Shown here: positions 5,682 to 7,069 of the stretch, piece by piece
How the letters are laid out: each line of letters starts with the position of its first letter
Position numbering within the stretch: position 1 is the first letter of the stretch
DNA from: Elusimicrobiota bacterium
Lineage (GTDB): Bacteria > CG03 > SLGR01
Length of the DNA stretch: 7,069 nt
Assembly: GCA_012511615.1 (NCBI GenBank)
Contig: JAAZFS010000053.1
Location: 1-7,069 of the forward strand
Direction of reading: 5' to 3'
Notes under the pieces: model-generated
Told to the model about the DNA's origin: nothing
Databases searched by the model: none
The model's input: only the letters and a program-made list of their open reading frames with translations
Translations under genes and position numbers: made by a program

Positions 5682-7069
5682 ATGAAGAAACTTATTATTT
5701 CATTGTTTTTCATGCTAAGTTTTTGCTCTCTTGGAGTTTCAGCTCGGATAATTGAATCAGCCCAAGCAGATTTAACTCATCTAACTATTTATTCTGATCG
5801 TGCCTTAATTTCAGAAGAACGATTGCTAGAATTGCCCGAGGGAGAAGCAGAACTTGTTTTTAAGGGAATTGCTTCGGAAATTCGTCCAGAGACCCTTCTT
5901 TTTCAGGATAGTAGCGGCCTAACTCTTTTGTCACAGCGCTATAATGGTTATCCTTTTACAAATGCGGATTTGATGAATTATTTTACAGGAAAAGAAGTAA
6001 AACTAGTTAGGTATCTAGAAAACTCCAAAAAAACACCCACAGAGACAGCACGGATTATTGCTCCCAGCCATCCTCCACTCTTTGAAATAGGGGGTGAATT
6101 ACATCTTGGACACCCTGGTACTATTGTCTTTCCAGAGATTCCGGCAGAGTTTCCCAGAGAACCTGCCCTTCACTTTAGGATTATTTCTGACGATTTCGGA
6201 GAAAGAGATCTTGCCGTTACATATATTACTGGGGGGGTTTCCTGGAGTGCAGATTACTCAATTCTACTATCTTCCTCAGAAAAAAAAGCATCTATAAAAT
6301 CTTATGCAAGTCTACATAATTCCACGCTTACCGAATTTTCGGATGTGACTATGAGCTTGGTTGCTGGAGATCTTGCTAGCGACTATGAGGTGATGCCCAT
6401 GATGATGGTGGCAGAAACTTTAAAGGCTTCAAGAGTCGATACGGGATTTGGAGATAGGCAAGTTACCCGTGAAGAGTTTTCGGACTATCATATTTACAAG
6501 CTAGCGGGAAAGCGGAGCCTTAGAGGTGGAGAAAGAAGGCAGGAGTTAATCTTTGAGGAAAAAAACTTTCCGGTTACACGGGAGTATGTTTTTGAAGGTA
6601 ATCCTCAGCATTTTTTCTACAGGTTTTCTCTTGAAGAGTTTCCTCTTGCTTCATTTATCTCATTTAAAAATATTGATGAGGAGGGTCCTGGTCTTCCTCT
6701 TCCAGCAGGTCAGGTAAGGGTTTATACACTTGATTCTTCTGGTCTTCCCCGTCTTAGTGGAACTAGTAGTATTGGCCATACTCCAGTGGGTGAGCAAGTG
6801 CAGATTCGTACAGGAGATTCTTTTGATATTACCGGTGAGCGGAGGCAGCTGTCTTATAAATTATTTGAAGATGAGCGCATATACGAGACTTCCTGGAAAA
6901 TTACCGTCAATAATGCCCGTGAAGAAGAAGTAAGAGTAAAAGTTGTTGAACCGATGAGAGGTTCTTGGGAAATAATAGAGTTTTCTGAGCCCTTTGAGAA
7001 AGAGGATGCATTTCGAGCAGTATTTTATCTGACAGTTCCGCCTGCTTCTTCTAAAAGTTTAACATATAC
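5682..7069 (+). CDS. Exported DUF4139 domain protein (3' end cut by the window)
   Basis: A 462-codon open frame runs from ATG 5682, 4 nt after the COG1900 stop, to the window edge without a stop. The N-terminus MKKLIISLFFMLSFCSLGVSA is a clear signal peptide with a likely signal peptidase I site after residue 21 (VSA|R); the Cys at 15 does not sit in a good lipobox. After it come a beta-rich N-terminal part (LTIYSDRALISEE...LPEGEAELVFKGI), typical of proteins in this family, and DUF4139 landmarks: YITGGVSWSADYSILL with Trp188, followed by SYASLHNSTLTEFSDVTMSLVAGD, and VREEVRVKV-like immunoglobulin-type strands near the end. Family members are usually somewhat under 500 residues, so only a few residues are probably missing. 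The function is unknown; it is expected in the periplasm or on the outer surface. No good ribosome site is visible, so coupling to the gene before is likely. Confidence 0.85.
   Translation, partial: MKKLIISLFFMLSFCSLGVSARIIESAQADLTHLTIYSDRALISEERLLELPEGEAELVFKGIASEIRPETLLFQDSSGLTLLSQRYNGYPFTNADLMNYFTGKEVKLVRYLENSKKTPTETARIIAPSHPPLFEIGGELHLGHPGTIVFPEIPAEFPREPALHFRIISDDFGERDLAVTYITGGVSWSADYSILLSSSEKKASIKSYASLHNSTLTEFSDVTMSLVAGDLASDYEVMPMMMVAETLKASRVDTGFGDRQVTREEFSDYHIYKLAGKRSLRGGERRQELIFEEKNFPVTREYVFEGNPQHFFYRFSLEEFPLASFISFKNIDEEGPGLPLPAGQVRVYTLDSSGLPRLSGTSSIGHTPVGEQVQIRTGDSFDITGERRQLSYKLFEDERIYETSWKITVNNAREEEVRVKVVEPMRGSWEIIEFSEPFEKEDAFRAVFYLTVPPASSKSLTY
6231..6237 (+). repeat. Poly-G tract (7 G) inside the DUF4139 gene
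   Basis: Seven Gs encode the TGGV of the conserved ITGGVSWSADY motif. The frame is uninterrupted, but a one-base change here would truncate an exported protein, so it is recorded with the other two tracts. Confidence 0.8.

Noticed and set aside
5720..5728. Possible lipoprotein signal (Cys15) in the DUF4139 protein
   Set aside because: The residue before the Cys is Phe, which does not fit a lipobox, while a good signal peptidase I site (VSA) follows at residue 21.
6094..6297. Plus-strand short frame within the DUF4139 gene
   Set aside because: It is out of frame with the long signal-peptide-bearing DUF4139 frame, which stays open for 462 codons and carries the family motifs. The frame at 6730-6933 is rejected for the same reason.

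Overview
This window is one densely packed stretch of plus-strand genes with no gap longer than 15 nt. Stop and start codons overlap or sit a few bases apart at almost every junction, and I see no internal promoter or terminator. It therefore reads as part of one long operon, or a series of translationally coupled genes, that enters from the left and leaves on the right. Base composition is moderate, somewhat AT-rich by eye.

Layout: (1) the last 12 codons of an upstream gene (1-39); (2) a small calcineurin-like metallophosphoesterase with a D-x-E variant of the first metal motif (41-580); (3) PilT, the type IV pilus retraction ATPase (583-1653); (4) a cyclic-nucleotide-binding protein with a GAF-like C-terminal half (1653-2525); (5) a membrane-anchored or exported M23/LytM endopeptidase of the MepM/Csd3/OapA-like architecture, with an Asp replacing the second His of the HxH motif (2530-3798); (6) a UPF0280 (COG2122, ApbE-superfamily) protein (3773-4507); (7) a COG1900/DUF39 homocysteine-biosynthesis protein (4523-5677); (8) an exported DUF4139 protein cut by the window end (5682-7069).

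Organism: type IV pilus machinery, a periplasmic peptidoglycan hydrolase and a signal-peptide-bearing DUF4139 protein suggest a diderm (Gram-negative) bacterium. The UPF0280 + COG1900 pair is characteristic of anaerobes that make homocysteine directly from aspartate semialdehyde and sulfide (methanogens, sulfate reducers and some other anaerobic bacteria). A Synergistota- or Desulfobacterota-type anaerobe would fit, but the phylum cannot be settled from sequence reading alone.

How the genes may work together: genes 2-5 could be a surface/motility group (pilus retraction, a nucleotide-sensing partner, a phosphodiesterase-fold enzyme and a cell-wall hydrolase). Genes 6-7 are a metabolic sulfur-assimilation pair whose usual NIL/ferredoxin partner is absent here. 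The most interesting points are the PilT + cyclic-nucleotide-sensor + metallophosphoesterase arrangement and the minimal COG2122-COG1900 pair. Nothing here is clearly a wholly new system; most genes belong to recognisable families.
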